From assembly GCF_004015185.1 (NCBI RefSeq), contig NZ_CP025746.1, positions 2,993,776 through 3,057,775 on the forward strand: DNA of 64,000 nucleotides, given 5' to 3'. Both the position numbers and the translations under genes were made by a program. Positions 44,344 to 54,951 of the stretch are shown here, one piece after another; position 1 is the stretch's first letter, and every line of letters starts with the position of its first letter. Under the pieces are notes generated by a model that saw nothing but the letters and a program-made list of their open reading frames with translations, was not told the DNA's origin and did no database searches. This stretch comes from Clostridium manihotivorum. Its GTDB lineage: Bacteria > Bacillota > Clostridia > Clostridiales > Clostridiaceae.

Positions 44344-45478
44344 AAAGATATTCAAACTTTTCTACGTTTTTGACTATGATAGATTAGAACAATGGCTTAG
44401 GAAAATGGCTAATGATGGATGGATTTTCGAAAGAGTAAACTGTTTTGGGGTATATACTTTTATAAAAGGAACTAGTTCGGACATAATTTACAAGGTTGAT
44501 TATAATAAGCACATTAAAGATTTAGATGAATACTATACCGTGTTCAAAGAGAGCGGCTGGCAAATAGTTTATGAAAATAATAATTACAGAATATTTAGAT
44601 CCACGGCTAGTAATACTGGTGAAGAAATAGGCATTTATAATGACCCTAGAGAGCAGATATCATGGTTAAGAAAAAGACTAATAATATTTTTATCAGGGTA
44701 TGGAGTTGAATTTGTTTCATTATATTATTTATTTATATTGCAAAATGATATAGCAAGGTCAAATAAATGGAACTTATGTGTTGTATTAATAACTACATTC
44801 TTAACAGTTCCCTTCATTAGATTTTTGAGTTTTTACATCCCTTTAGAAAGAAAACTAAAACAAAGCGAATATAAAGATTATTATGGAAACAGCTTTTTAA
44901 AAAGAGTATACAAAATCGCTTCTATAGTACTGATACCACTTATAATCTCTTTGACCTTAGCAGTAACTATCACTTATATGGCCACAGTTGGCGATAATGA
45001 AAATTCAATAAAAAGAGAAATACTATCAAAGGATTCTGATTCAAAGTATGATATGAGAAGCATAGATTTTACTGCATCAGAAGATATAGGTCATAGTAAG
45101 GTTTGCTTATATGGAAATGATAATAGAATAGGAGTAGTAACAGTGGAAGAGATATTCTTAAATAGATATAAAGTTAAGATGAAATTTAGTTCACAAGCTC
45201 CTGAAGGACAATTTATTTCAATGGAAAATATAGATTTGAACAACAGTAAATATTTTATCTTTTATGGTAAGGATAATAAAAAAATAATAGACAAACTACT
45301 ACTAATATATGCAGATGGATCCAATGAGGAATTATCGAAAGATAACTTCAAACTAAAAAATGATTATTTTATTATGTCACAAAAAAACAATAAAGATTTA
45401 AAGGAAGTAAAAGTGATTGATAATACAGGTAATGATATAACCAATGAATTTAAGCAATATGTAAGTAAGCATATGTGA
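44330..45478 (+). CDS. DUF2812-domain membrane protein
   Basis: 382 residues from TTG 44330 (or GTG 44333), seven to ten bases after GGGGGAG; an upstream ATG at 44282 lies inside padR and lacks a ribosome site. Residues 1-100 are the DUF2812 domain (KLFYVFDYDRLEQWLRKMANDGWIFE quoted in part, YKVDYNKHIKDLDEYY). Three membrane helices follow (about 120-145, 150-170, 195-225), then a C-terminal outer domain of about 160 residues. Proteins of this kind are regularly paired with PadR repressors and may sense or answer envelope stress, but no activity is known. Confidence 0.8.
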   Translation: MVETKKIFKLFYVFDYDRLEQWLRKMANDGWIFERVNCFGVYTFIKGTSSDIIYKVDYNKHIKDLDEYYTVFKESGWQIVYENNNYRIFRSTASNTGEEIGIYNDPREQISWLRKRLIIFLSGYGVEFVSLYYLFILQNDIARSNKWNLCVVLITTFLTVPFIRFLSFYIPLERKLKQSEYKDYYGNSFLKRVYKIASIVLIPLIISLTLAVTITYMATVGDNENSIKREILSKDSDSKYDMRSIDFTASEDIGHSKVCLYGNDNRIGVVTVEEIFLNRYKVKMKFSSQAPEGQFISMENIDLNNSKYFIFYGKDNKKIIDKLLLIYADGSNEELSKDNFKLKNDYFIMSQKNNKDLKEVKVIDNTGNDITNEFKQYVSKHM

Positions 45479-45629
45479 AAATCTTAAAAATCCTAGAAAA
45501 ATCTAAGCATAATTTGATGAAACAGCAAATTTCGATAAAAAACCTGAAAGCATAATTTTGTGGAAGTGCTATAATATTTTTGGAATATTTTTATTCAAAA
45601 AGATTTACAACTTATAAGGGGGCTTTCAC

Positions 45630-46334
45630 TTGAACAGTAAAGTTTTTGACATAAGAGACAGATTATCATATTCAAAGTATGAAATCCACGAAACAGTGTT
45701 ATTTGGCATACTTCTTGCGCTTGTAGGCGGTTTTTTAGATTCTTATACTTTTATTGCAAGAGGTGGAGTGTTTTCAAACGCTCAAACAGGAAATATAGTT
45801 CTTTTGGGTATTTATGGAGCCCAAGGACAATGGATACACGCTTTAGAACATCTGCCACCAATAATAGCTTTTATTTTAGGGGTTATAGTAACTGAAATCA
45901 TAAAGGGAAATTCACCAAAGATGTTTATACAAGAGTGGGGAAAAGCTATCTTGGTTTTAGAAATATTAGTTCTTTTGGTAGCTGGGCTTATCCCTAAAAG
46001 CAATTCAGATATTATAGTAAATACAATAATCTCCTTTGTGTCTTCCTTACAAATAGCGTCTTTTAGAAAATTGGGTGATTGTCCATATAGCACAACAATG
46101 ACTACAGGAAACCTAAGAACTGCTTGTGAGGCTGCATATGCAGCTATAACTAAAAAAGATAAAAAAGCATCGGAAAGAGCAAAAAAACTTTTTACTATTA
46201 TAATATGCTTTATATTAGGAGCATTTGTGGGAGCCATACTGACTATATTATTTGGAGTTAAAGCCATATGGTTAGCAGCACTAATACTATGTGTTAACGT
46301 AGCGTTGTTTAGTGTGAAAAAACAGAATATATAA
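45630..46334 (+). CDS. YoaK/DUF1275-family membrane protein
   Basis: 234 residues from a TTG start nine bases after AAGGGGG. Six membrane helices; GGFLDSYTFIARGGVFSNAQTGN is the DUF1275 signature (quoted in part: DSYTFIARGGVFSNAQTGN), and PYSTTMTTGNLRTACEA repeats the TGN motif. Its function is unknown; a transporter role is often assumed for the family. It is a single-gene unit. Confidence 0.88.
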   Translation: MNSKVFDIRDRLSYSKYEIHETVLFGILLALVGGFLDSYTFIARGGVFSNAQTGNIVLLGIYGAQGQWIHALEHLPPIIAFILGVIVTEIIKGNSPKMFIQEWGKAILVLEILVLLVAGLIPKSNSDIIVNTIISFVSSLQIASFRKLGDCPYSTTMTTGNLRTACEAAYAAITKKDKKASERAKKLFTIIICFILGAFVGAILTILFGVKAIWLAALILCVNVALFSVKKQNI

Positions 46335-46339
46335 TAAAA

Positions 46340-46384
46340 ATATACCTGATTCTAGAAACTGTAGAGTTAGGTATATTTTTATTA
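46340..46384 (+). terminator. Terminator of the YoaK-like gene
   Basis: AAAATATACCTGA pairs with TTAGGTATATTTTT, with a G-T type mismatch, then ATTAT. Confidence 0.75.
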
Positions 46385-46814
46385 TAAGAATTAATGTTGC
46401 ATAACTATAAGGGGTAAAGCCAACATTTCCTACAAGACTCACGCTATGTCATAAATATCCAAGTGGTCTGTTAAATCTAAATAACATTCAGGTTGAAATA
46501 ACTGAATACATACTACAAGAATTAATTGAGCGAATGTAAAAATAAATAGAGTGTTCACATATTGTCTTGATAAACTAATCTTTAATGTTAGGCTAGGTCA
46601 CTTCTGAAAAATCTCTAAGAAAATTAATAATAAATTGTAATGCTTGAGCTTCATATTTTTACAAAAATTTATCTGCATCAGAGTTAATATATCTATGTAA
46701 AGCTTGATTATATAAATTATTTCATTCTTAGAATAAACTCCCTTTATAAAAGGAACAACTAAAGTAATTGAAGTAGTTTTTAAGAACATAACATTATTTA
46801 AGGAGTTGACGTCT
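46385..46814. other. 430-base gap without a clear gene
   Basis: A short open stretch on the plus strand near 46450-46540 (ending TEYILQELIERM) could be a gene remnant, but it has no start or ribosome site. Otherwise nothing is seen until the AAGGAG of the VOC gene. Confidence 0.4.
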
Positions 46815-47228
46815 ATGGCTGTAAATATTTATGTTAATTTTAATGGTAATTGTAGAGAAGCAGTAGAATACTATTCTGAGGTTTTTGGTACAGAGGAACC
46901 TCAAATTATGACTTTTGGAGAAGGCGGTACTGATCCTAATTTTCCTATGCCTGAAGAGGCTAAGAATTTAGTGTTACATACTAGGCTAAATATTTGTGGA
47001 AGTACCATAATGTTTTCAGACACCTTTCCAGGAAGTGAATTTACTCAAGGAAATAATATAAGTTTGACAGTTGTGAGCAATAACATGGATGATATAAAGA
47101 ATTATTACAATAAATTAAGCGAAGGTGGATCAGTTGAGATGGAGCTTCAGGAAACCTTTTGGAGCAAATGTTATGGATCACTTACAGATAAATATGGTAT
47201 ACCATGGCAGCTGAGTTATGAAAGCTAA
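46815..47228 (+). CDS. VOC-superfamily (PhnB-like) protein
   Basis: 137 residues from ATG 46815, nine bases after AAGGAG (an in-frame TTG at 46806 is less likely). The PhnB-like pattern is clear: YVNFNGNCREAVEYYSEVFG at the start and LTDKYGIPWQLSY at the end, with ICGSTIMFSDT in the middle. The VOC fold includes glyoxalases and antibiotic-binding proteins; PhnB itself has no proven enzyme activity. Confidence 0.9.
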   Translation: MAVNIYVNFNGNCREAVEYYSEVFGTEEPQIMTFGEGGTDPNFPMPEEAKNLVLHTRLNICGSTIMFSDTFPGSEFTQGNNISLTVVSNNMDDIKNYYNKLSEGGSVEMELQETFWSKCYGSLTDKYGIPWQLSYES

Positions 47229-47324
47229 GTTTAAATTTTTTACTTTATAGCTCAACAAGCTATTTTTAATCTTTAATAGTGATAGGTTTGTTCAATGAAA
47301 ATTATACTTTCACAAACAGTAAAC

Positions 47325-47365
47325 AAAATGCTATGCAGATTACTAATTTGCATAGCATTTTATAT
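47325..47365 (+). terminator. Terminator of the VOC gene
   Basis: AAAATGCTATGCA (47325-47337) pairs perfectly with TGCATAGCATTTT (47349-47361). Confidence 0.8.
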
Positions 47366-47512
47366 GTTGTATAATATAGTTGGTTTTATATTGTTTATAA
47401 GGGGATACTAGTACTTACTGGTATCTAGATTGATAATGAAATTTCTACTTAGTAATTAAAGTATTTTAAGCATGGGAGTTTAAAGTGTTTTTGTAAAGAA
47501 AGGGAGATAGGG

Positions 47513-48121
47513 ATGAAGATAGCTATAGAAAAAACTAGGGAATTATATAGAAAGAAAAATCTTTTTACTTTCGTTAGCGTTAAAAAGGATAAGTTTGTTA
47601 AACCTTCTTGGCTTAAAACAAACGTAAAAGATAAGTTGAACTTGATTTACTTGGATCTTGGTGTTTTATATAAGGAAGGTAAAATCGTTTATGGATGCTT
47701 AGTTCAGGCTAATACTACACTTTTTGAAAAAGGAAATAATGATTCTCCTGCAGCAATCATATACAGTCCTGATAATTATTTTGATGGTAACTTTGATAAG
47801 CTTAGAAAAATGGCTTCTGTTCTTTATAGTTATAAGGGAGTTGATGATGCTCCAAAAAATATCAAAGAGTTTACAGATGCAATAACTGATGAATATAAAC
47901 GAATCATGAATCTTAAGCTTCCTTATGAATTTACAGAAGGAAGAGATGTATATTATACTACGATTATGGTACATAGAAACCATATACCTGATGGATACTT
48001 AAAGAAAGGATGCTTCCCTATTTTGATAGCTCCATACAGAAGTAAGGCAACTATTATACTTCCTAGCCGTTATTGGTCTGATGAGATGCTGTATATATGG
48101 GAAAGTGACTTGGACTTGTAA
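47513..48121 (+). CDS. Unknown soluble protein, 202 residues
   Basis: ATG after AAAGGGAGATAGGG, a strong ribosome site. The protein is soluble with mixed alpha/beta character and no signal or membrane segment. Recognisable blocks are KPSWLKTNVKDKLN, IYLDLGVLYKEGKIVYGCLV, AIIYSPDNYF and a C-terminal IILPSRYWSDEMLYIW. I do not recognise a family. It stands alone and an element A copy follows it. Confidence 0.65.
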   Translation: MKIAIEKTRELYRKKNLFTFVSVKKDKFVKPSWLKTNVKDKLNLIYLDLGVLYKEGKIVYGCLVQANTTLFEKGNNDSPAAIIYSPDNYFDGNFDKLRKMASVLYSYKGVDDAPKNIKEFTDAITDEYKRIMNLKLPYEFTEGRDVYYTTIMVHRNHIPDGYLKKGCFPILIAPYRSKATIILPSRYWSDEMLYIWESDLDL

Positions 48122-48292
48122 TTCAGTAAAATCATATTTTTCTTTGTGTAAATTAATAAATGGCGAAAAAAGTTACCTTTTAAAGTATAGTTAGTGTTTG
48201 GATTATTTATAAGTAAATAGTTCAAACGCTATTTTTTGTTTTAAAGGGAAATATAAATTCTTTACTGTTAACACTACTTATACAAAAAGTAC

Positions 48293-48446
48293 TAGTTAAA
48301 CCTAGTAATATCAAAGAACTAGAATGGCCATTTAGGGTGAACAGTAAAAAGATCTTATTCGCTTGCCAAATTTTCCTCATATACATTCGGAAAGGCAGAT
48401 GCGTAAAAAAAGCTCACTGCAGGAGGTTGCTTAATTAACTTTTTTA
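48293..48446 (+). repeat. Element A copy 10, near full length
   Basis: TAGTTAAACCTAGTAATATC, TTTAGGGTGAACAGTAAAAA, CTTATTCGCTTGCCAAAT, GGCAGATGCGTAAAAAAAGC and CTCACTGC; the terminator stem is degraded. The rest of the 48122-48617 gap shows nothing else. Confidence 0.85.
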
Positions 48447-48617
48447 CTACCTAAGAAAGTGTAATTTATATGATAAGAAGACTTTACTAGTATATCTAAT
48501 ACTTATTAATAAGTATTATTTTATTTGAAATTGAGTAAAATGTTAAGGAATATAGTAACATCTAATAATCAATAAGTTAGTGAGAAAAATATTATATGAA
48601 TTAAGCGGGGAAAAATT

Positions 48618-49043
48618 ATGTTTATGTATGTATTCTCTATTGTATTGATAGTTGCATCCAATACAGTTTATAATATTTGCTCAAAGTCAATACCTGAGAA
48701 GGCGAATCCATTTGCATCACTGATGATTACCTATTTGACTGGAGCAGTTATAGCTCTACTACTATTTAATTTTAACAAAGGTGATAGAGGACTTATACAG
48801 TGTTTTAGACAACTGAATTGGGCAAGTGTAGTCCTTGGCTTTGGTATAGTTGGGCTGGAATTTGGATACATAATGGCATATAGAGCAGGTTGGAATATAA
48901 GCGTGGGTTCATTAGTTGCAAATATCTTACTCGCTATTTTGCTTATTCCTATAGGCATTTTATTTTATAAAGAGGGCTTTGGGATTAATAAGATTATTGG
49001 GATAGCATTTTGTTTTATTGGATTAATATTTATTAATAGATAA
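48618..49043 (+). CDS. EamA-type small membrane transporter, single half
   Basis: 141 residues with four to five membrane helices. It corresponds to one EamA half (YMAYRAGWNISVGSLVANILLA, KEGFGINKIIGIAFCFIGLIFI; quoted in short parts). Full EamA transporters have two such halves, so this one must pair with itself or a partner, like small multidrug resistance proteins. The start follows AAGCGGGG. Confidence 0.8.
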   Translation: MFMYVFSIVLIVASNTVYNICSKSIPEKANPFASLMITYLTGAVIALLLFNFNKGDRGLIQCFRQLNWASVVLGFGIVGLEFGYIMAYRAGWNISVGSLVANILLAILLIPIGILFYKEGFGINKIIGIAFCFIGLIFINR

Positions 49044-49167
49044 ATCATGAATAGGCAGTATGTAAAAAGACCTTAAAAATTAGTTTGTTAGAAATTTACT
49101 TAAAATATAATTTAGATAAATTATATAAAAAATAAAAACGCTGAGGAAATACGCTTCATCATCGTTT

Positions 49168-49800
49168 CTATCTTTTATAAAGCTGATAAATTTTTCTTAT
49201 AATATTTAGTATAAAGTTAGGAATTGGAGGGTGTAATTTATACAGTATATTTTTATAAATTTTATTATAAGCCTTTTTAGAGTGAGCCCATAAAAGGCAT
49301 TTTTCATATTTATAAAAATCAGAAACATCAACAACGAAACCTTTACCATCCTTCATCATAACATTTTTAAAGTGTACATCATGAGGATATAAGTTTCGTG
49401 TGATAGCGTAATCTAAAGCTTTATCTATATCAGATATAACACTTTCCGGTATTTGAATTCCTTTTACTATAGCATCATATAGTGTTATTCCGTCAAGACG
49501 TCTTAGAATAAGATAGTTTTTATCATGATAAAAGCATTGTGAGTAAGAAGGATGATAGCCTAGTTTGTTATATACTTCTATTTCCTTATCTATACCTGGT
49601 CGATTCTCTGCATAGATTTTAACTGCATAATAAGGAAAATTGCTATTATACAGTACAGCAGCATAATTTCCTGAGCCTAATACTTTCCATTGATTTGGTA
49701 CATTGCTAACAATAATCGGATCATTAGGCTTTATACTTTTAAGATTGATATTTGGTAATAATTCATTTTCTATCAATTTAATTATCGTTTTTAAAGTCAT
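49168..49800 (-). CDS. Small protein kinase-like protein (YrzF-like)
   Basis: 210 residues, shorter than a full kinase. A glycine-rich loop GSGNYAAVLY and the lysine in YAVKIYAE are present near residues 38-58. The catalytic loop is HDVHFKNVMM and the metal-binding motif is VVDVSDF. It resembles Bacillus YrzF-type serine/threonine kinases. The large C-lobe segments are reduced, and the C-terminus is basic. Key residues look intact, so activity is possible. It stands alone on the minus strand. Confidence 0.75.
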   Translation of the reverse strand: MTLKTIIKLIENELLPNINLKSIKPNDPIIVSNVPNQWKVLGSGNYAAVLYNSNFPYYAVKIYAENRPGIDKEIEVYNKLGYHPSYSQCFYHDKNYLILRRLDGITLYDAIVKGIQIPESVISDIDKALDYAITRNLYPHDVHFKNVMMKDGKGFVVDVSDFYKYEKCLLWAHSKKAYNKIYKNILYKLHPPIPNFILNIIRKIYQLYKR

Positions 49801-49974
49801 GTATTTGCTCCTGTAACACTTTTATGAAATGAATAATGTTTAAGTTTAATAGATAGCACTCTATATTTTATTTTAATTCTATTATATGTGATTTTTTATA
49901 TTTGTATAAAACAATAATGAGAATGTTAAAAATATTAAGTTTTGCTAATAATAATTATTATTTAAGTTTAGATA

Positions 49975-50002
49975 TTGACAATGAAATTGATTCTTATATA
50001 AT
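49975..50002 (+). promoter_or_regulatory. Promoter of the adhesin leader
   Basis: TTGACA (49975-49980), 16 bases, TATAAT (49997-50002). Transcription would start near 50009, about 100 bases before the riboswitch. The 49801-49974 stretch shows nothing else. Confidence 0.65.
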
Positions 50003-50105
50003 ATTTTATATAGATGTATAAATATGATGAATAATGATATAATTTGTCGTAATACATATTATATCCTATGATAATTCTTATAAAAATAATAGTAAACTTA
50101 TGAAA

Positions 50106-50180
50106 AAATGTGGAAACATTGATTTATGTACTTATCTGGGCACTTTGTACATAAGGAGTTAATAGTGCAACCGACCAATT
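50106..50180 (+). promoter_or_regulatory. Cyclic di-GMP-II riboswitch
   Basis: The conserved blocks of the class II c-di-GMP aptamer occur in the right order: GTGGAAACATTGAT (50110-50123), TCTGGGCACTTT (50135-50146), a hairpin TTATGTAC with GTACATAA, and GAGTTAATAGTGCAACCGACC (50156-50176, 21 bases, shown in family as GAGTTA-x-TAGTGCAACCGACC). This matches the Clostridium acetobutylicum aptamer of known structure. Its closing strand CCAATTTTT is also the 5' arm of the terminator that follows, so ligand binding should prevent termination and turn the adhesin gene on. Confidence 0.93.
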
Positions 50181-50203
50181 TTTATAATTGGTCGGTTTTT
50201 TTA
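50170..50203 (+). terminator. Riboswitch expression-platform terminator
   Basis: ACCGACCAATT (50170-50180) pairs perfectly with AATTGGTCGGT (50186-50196), followed by T6. The 5' arm is shared with the aptamer. Confidence 0.92.
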
Positions 50204-50321
50204 TTAAATTTTATATACATAAAATGAATATATTTTATTCACAGCTTGAGATAAGCATATTTAATAGGCCTATAAAAATATTGATTTGAAGATTTTTTAC
50301 ATAAATAGAAGAGGTGAGATT

Positions 50322-52327
50322 TTGTTAAAAAGTAAAACGAAAATTATGATGCTAATAGCCACAGCAGCCATTTCTTATAATGTTATGCATACAACTAAGG
50401 TAAAAGCTGAAGGCACTAAAGATATGGTTAAAAATGCAGGTTATAGGGCTTATACAGAATGGACAAGCAATGACACTTATGCAAATATTCCAAGACAAAC
50501 AAAGTTGAATGTATTTGTTAATGCTGGTGAAACTATAAACTTAGGTTCCAGTGTAATTGTTTCTAACCCTACAAAGGATTATGAAATATATGTTACCAAG
50601 CCAAATGGTACAAGGACAGGCTATCATGTTGATAAAAATACTGGATTAGGATATATCGATTCTGTTCAGAAAGAGTCAGCTGGCCCTAATCCAAGCTCAG
50701 GCGGATATACACCAATAACAATTACTGCTGATACTTCAGGAGTATGGAAGGTGGAGTTTAGGGGTTCAGGTAAACATGCTGATGATCCTACTGAACCAGG
50801 TTATTATGATTCAACAGGCGCTGCTACTAATAAGAACACCGTAGACTGGGATGCAAAGTCTGTACGAGCATCGTCTGCAATACAGAAGGTTACAGATGAT
50901 TTTATGGCGGCACAAGGTAATACTATTGGAGCGTGGGATATAACAGTAAAAGATATGACGGGTAATGAAAGAAAAGGTAGAGTATTTACGTCTTATGTAT
51001 CATTATTTGTTGGAAAGAATTCCTCTATAAATGGTACAGCAACAACAGCTGCTTCTGCTGAAAAAGTTATAAATAGTGATTTCTATGTATTAACTAAGGA
51101 TGGATACGTATATAAAACTTCCATGAATGGACTTGACCCAAATGGTTTCCTATTCTTCTCAAATAACAGAGGCTTTGTAGATAGTACAAGTAATATGACC
51201 TTGTATCATTCAGTTGTCGAGGACAAGACAGCTGCAACCAATGACGGTACAAGCAATACATTAAAGCATATATTGGGAAATGTCTCACCTCAAAGGCCAG
51301 ATGTGGCTGATACAGCTACTGACATAACCCATAATGTATTCTTTAACTATCCATCACAAGATCTTCCTAGCAATTTATCTCCAGAGGCTATTGCGCCTGC
51401 AGTTCCACAAAACTTCAATTTTACTGGCAATACAGGAACACAGAGTAAAACTCAGCTTAGCAATGGAGGAACTTTCAGCTTTGTATCTGATAAAGCTTCA
51501 AGCTATAGACTAGTAATAGATACAGATGGTACCGGTGGTTTTAATCTAGCTACAGATAAGGTAATTGAAAATGTTTGTATTGCAGGAAAAAACACTGTGA
51601 CATGGGATGGTACAGACAAAAGTGGTAAAAAGCTTCCTGTTGGAACATACTCTGCTCATTTAATAATGAAAGGTGGAGAATATCATTTCCCAATGCTTGA
51701 TGCTGAGCATAATCCTTTCGGTATAAAGGTTCAGTTAATGAATGCACCTGGATATGCTAATCCAAATGATTATACTGATAAATATAAAGTTTATTATGAT
51801 GAAAGTAATTACACTACTTCAAACAATACAACTGTTAATTTAAATGCTAGTAGTACAGCATACAATATTAATCCTATTTCCGCTTTGAACGGTGTTGATA
51901 GTAGTAATGGTACAAACGCTTATTTCCAAAACTTTGGAGATGTAAAAGGAATAGATACTTGGACCTATTTTCCAGGACAAGCTGTGGATTTAACTTTTGA
52001 GGTAACTCCAACAGTTTCTAATTTTAGCAAAAGTGGAAATGAAGATACTAATATTACCTTTGCTGCATCAGACTTCATAAATCAATTTCAAGCAGGGACT
52101 AATAATAATCTTAGCAAAATTCAAATAATAAGTCTTCCTAGCAATGGACAGCTTAAGCTTAATGGAACAGCAGTAACCTTAAATCAAGAAATAACTGTAG
52201 ATAATTTAAGTAATTTAGTTTTTGTACCTAACAAAGACTGGAATGGAAACGTAAGTTTTGATTGGATTGGAAGTAACGGTACAGTTTATTCAGCCAATAC
52301 AGCTAAGGTAAATATTACAGTTATACC
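50322..52327 (+). pseudogene. Giant LPXTG adhesin, 5' part before IS21
   Basis: Start TTG 50322 after AGAGGTGAG; the frame opens 12 codons earlier. A signal peptide of about 31 residues ends at KVKA. A large N-terminal region follows, with a FlgD-like Ig segment (NTVTWDGTDKSGKKLPVGTY) near residue 425 and a first cadherin-like module (GNEDTNITFAASDF). The frame is cut at 52327 by IS21; read on, it ends at 52412 in IS sequence. Joined to 54952-60919 it makes a 2657-residue surface protein. The 5' part alone lacks a cell-wall anchor and would be secreted. Confidence 0.88.
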
Positions 52328-52520
52328 TGAATATTTCACGTATCGGAAGACACCGATTCGCTTCTCGAAACCGATAGTTCACACTAATAAAACCACTTTA
52401 AATTTCATATAAATTTGCCTAAAGAGACCATTAATTCACGCTTGAAAACCACCTCTTTTGACAAGAATTATTAAGGAAGTCCGTAGGACTATCAAATTCT
52501 ATCAGAAGGGAGCCAGACAT

Positions 52521-54095
52521 ATGGCTAATAAAATCAATGTTAAGCTGATAATGGAGCTTAAGGCATCTGGATTATCGCAGAATGTAATTGCAAAGACCGT
52601 GCACATATCAAAAACTTCTATATGCGATGTACTAAATATCGCAAAGGAAAAGCAAATTTTCTACGATGACATTAAAGATAAACCTGACGATGAAGTATAC
52701 CGTCTCTTTTATCCAGATAAGTTTGCTGTAGAAACAATGTTTAAAGTACCCGACTATGACTACATTCACAACGAACTGAAAAGAGTTGGTGTAACACTAA
52801 AACTCTTACATCAAGAATATAGGGATTTCTGCAACAAAGAGGGCTTAATTCCTGTGGGATACACTAAATTTACAGAGGGCTATAGCTCATACATTAATCA
52901 GTGCAATCTCTCCAATCATTTTAGAACATAAACCAGGTCAGACGGTGGAAGTAGACTGGAGTGGCAAGCTTATGGAAATCGTGAATGTTGATACTGGTGA
53001 AATTACAAAGGTACATCTTTTTGTAGCATGTCTACCATATAGTCAATATGCTTATGTAGAGCCTACTCTAGATGAAAAGCAAGATACTTGGCTTAGATGT
53101 CATATCCATATGTACGAGTTTTTCTCAGGTGTTCCTGTAAAAACTGTATGTGATAATCTTAAGGCGGGAGTTGTTAAACATCCGAAAGAAGGAGATATTA
53201 TACTCACAGATGCTTATGAAGCCTTAGGAAGTCACTATGTTACAGCTATCATGCCGACTGGAGTGAGAAAACCTAAACAAAAAAGTTCCGTAGAAGGTAC
53301 GGTTGGCAAAGTGGCAACTGCCATAATTGCTAAGCTAAGACAATGTACTTTTTATTCTCTATATGAATTGAAAGAAGCTGTTTCAAAGGCTTTGAAAGGA
53401 TTTAATGAGGCACCTTTTCAGAAACGTCAATACAGTAGAATTGAAGTGTTTGAAGAAGAAAGAAAGTATCTTCGGGCACTTCCTGCAGTACCTTACGAAG
53501 TAGCCGCTTGGGAGTACAATCATAAGGTTTATCCTAACAGCCATGTATGCGTTTGTAGAATTATTACTCTGTACCTTTTGCTTTTGCCGGTCAGTATGTG
53601 GATGTGAAGCTAACAGATAGTATTGTAGAAATATATAACCGACATCAGCGTATTTCTACGCATCCTAGGTTTCCGCTTTATGTGAGTAACAAATATTCTA
53701 CCCACAAAGAAGATATGCCTGATGCCTTTAATCAACCAGAAATGAATGATATAAGGTTGAGACAATGGGCAGCAAGTATAGGTACTCACACAAGCGAAGT
53801 TATTGAACGTATATTTAAAAGTGTAACCATAAAAGAACAAGGATATAACTCTGCATTATCAGTTTTAAAATTAAGTAAGAGTTATTCGGAAAAGCGACTT
53901 GAAGTTGCATGTGAAATAGCATTGCCTATGACACGCATACCTCGCTATAGACAGCTTAAGTCCATTCTCGCAAGTAATCAAGATATCATCTATCTTGAAA
54001 AGAAAAATACCCACCTTAAATCTATACAATCAAACTCCAATACTCATGGATATGTGAGAGGTTCTGAATACTACGGAGGTGGCAGGTATGATTAG
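52521..54095 (+). pseudogene. istA: istA transposase of IS21, two frameshifts
   Basis: Starts at ATG 52521 after GAAGGGA. Helix-turn-helix (GLSQNVIAKTVHISKTSI) is followed by the integrase core (EVDWSGKLMEIV, CDNLKAGVV, KSSVEGTVGKV). Frame breaks occur near 52920 (NLSNHF shifts to LEHKPGQ; one extra T in a T4 run) and near 53558 (VCVCR shifts to NYYSVPFAFAG; one A missing). Its TAG overlaps the istB start by eight bases. Confidence 0.85.
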
Positions 54096-54835
54096 TGATG
54101 AAACAAAACGTAAGCTTCGAGAGTTAAACCTTGATGAAATGGTTGATATATTAAAGATACAGGATGATAATCAATCGCTCTATCTAACTATGACCTTTGA
54201 TGAAAGAATAACTTTAGCTATTGACGGTCTATATCAGGGTAAAAACAATAAGCGCTCCGAGGCGTTTAATGAAGCAGGCCAAATTCAGATTTACTGATGC
54301 AGATGTAAATTCGATTTACTATGCAGATAGAGGTCTTGATAAAAATCAAATTCTTGAGCTTTCAACCTGTCAATACATGCGTAATAACTTTAGTATTGTT
54401 CTTAACGGCTTCACAGGCTCTGGTAAAACCTTTTTAGCTTGTGCATTAGGCAAAGCTGCCTGTAGGCAGTTATATCGAGTACGCTATATAAGAATGCCAG
54501 AACTCCTAGAGCTTCGGACCGAGGCAACTTTGCAAGGCAAAGGGATCGGAAAGTTGGTAAACAAATTTTCTAACTATAATCTACTGATTCTGGATGAATG
54601 GCTACTTCAAGAATTATCCGATGATGACGTCAGATTTATTTTTGAGCTTACTGAGAAACGTTATGATTGTCATTCTACCTTATTTTGTACTCAATACAAG
54701 GTGTCAGATTGGCATACTCGCTTGGGAGGTGGAACTATGGCTGATGCTATTTTAGACCGTATAGTACATAAATCAATTCGTATTGATACAGGGAGCATGA
54801 ACATGAGAGAGTACTTCTCTACTAAAGAAATTTAG
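54088..54835 (+). pseudogene. istB: istB ATPase of IS21, one frameshift
   Basis: ATG 54088 after GGAGGTGG. IstB helper ATPase with Walker A GFTGSGKTF and Walker B LLILDEW. The frame changes near 54263 (KNNKRSEA shifts to RLMKQAKFRF, one extra G). IstB binds DNA and ATP and directs IstA target choice. Confidence 0.85.
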
Positions 54836-54951
54836 TTATAAAGGCACCGCCTTTAGGCGGTGCTTATAAGTGAATAGGTGGTTTCTTTACTGTGAATAGA
54901 TAGTTTCAATAATATGAACCTATGGTTCTAATGTGGCGTAATAATCATACC

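Larger units (their letters stand above)
52328..54947 (+). mobile_element. IS21-family insertion in the adhesin gene
   Basis: 2620 bases, starting TGAATATTTCACG and ending GTGGCGTAATAATCA (TG...CA ends). TACC is duplicated at 52324-52327 and 54948-54951. Overlapping istA and istB genes lie inside. Three one-base frameshifts make both genes defective. Confidence 0.88.

Noticed and set aside
46450..46540. Possible gene remnant ending TEYILQELIERM
   Set aside because: Too short, no start, no ribosome site and no family match by eye.
49900..50000. Fur-box-like AT-rich sequence before the adhesin leader
   Set aside because: Only loose similarity to GATAATGATTATC; no convincing dyad.
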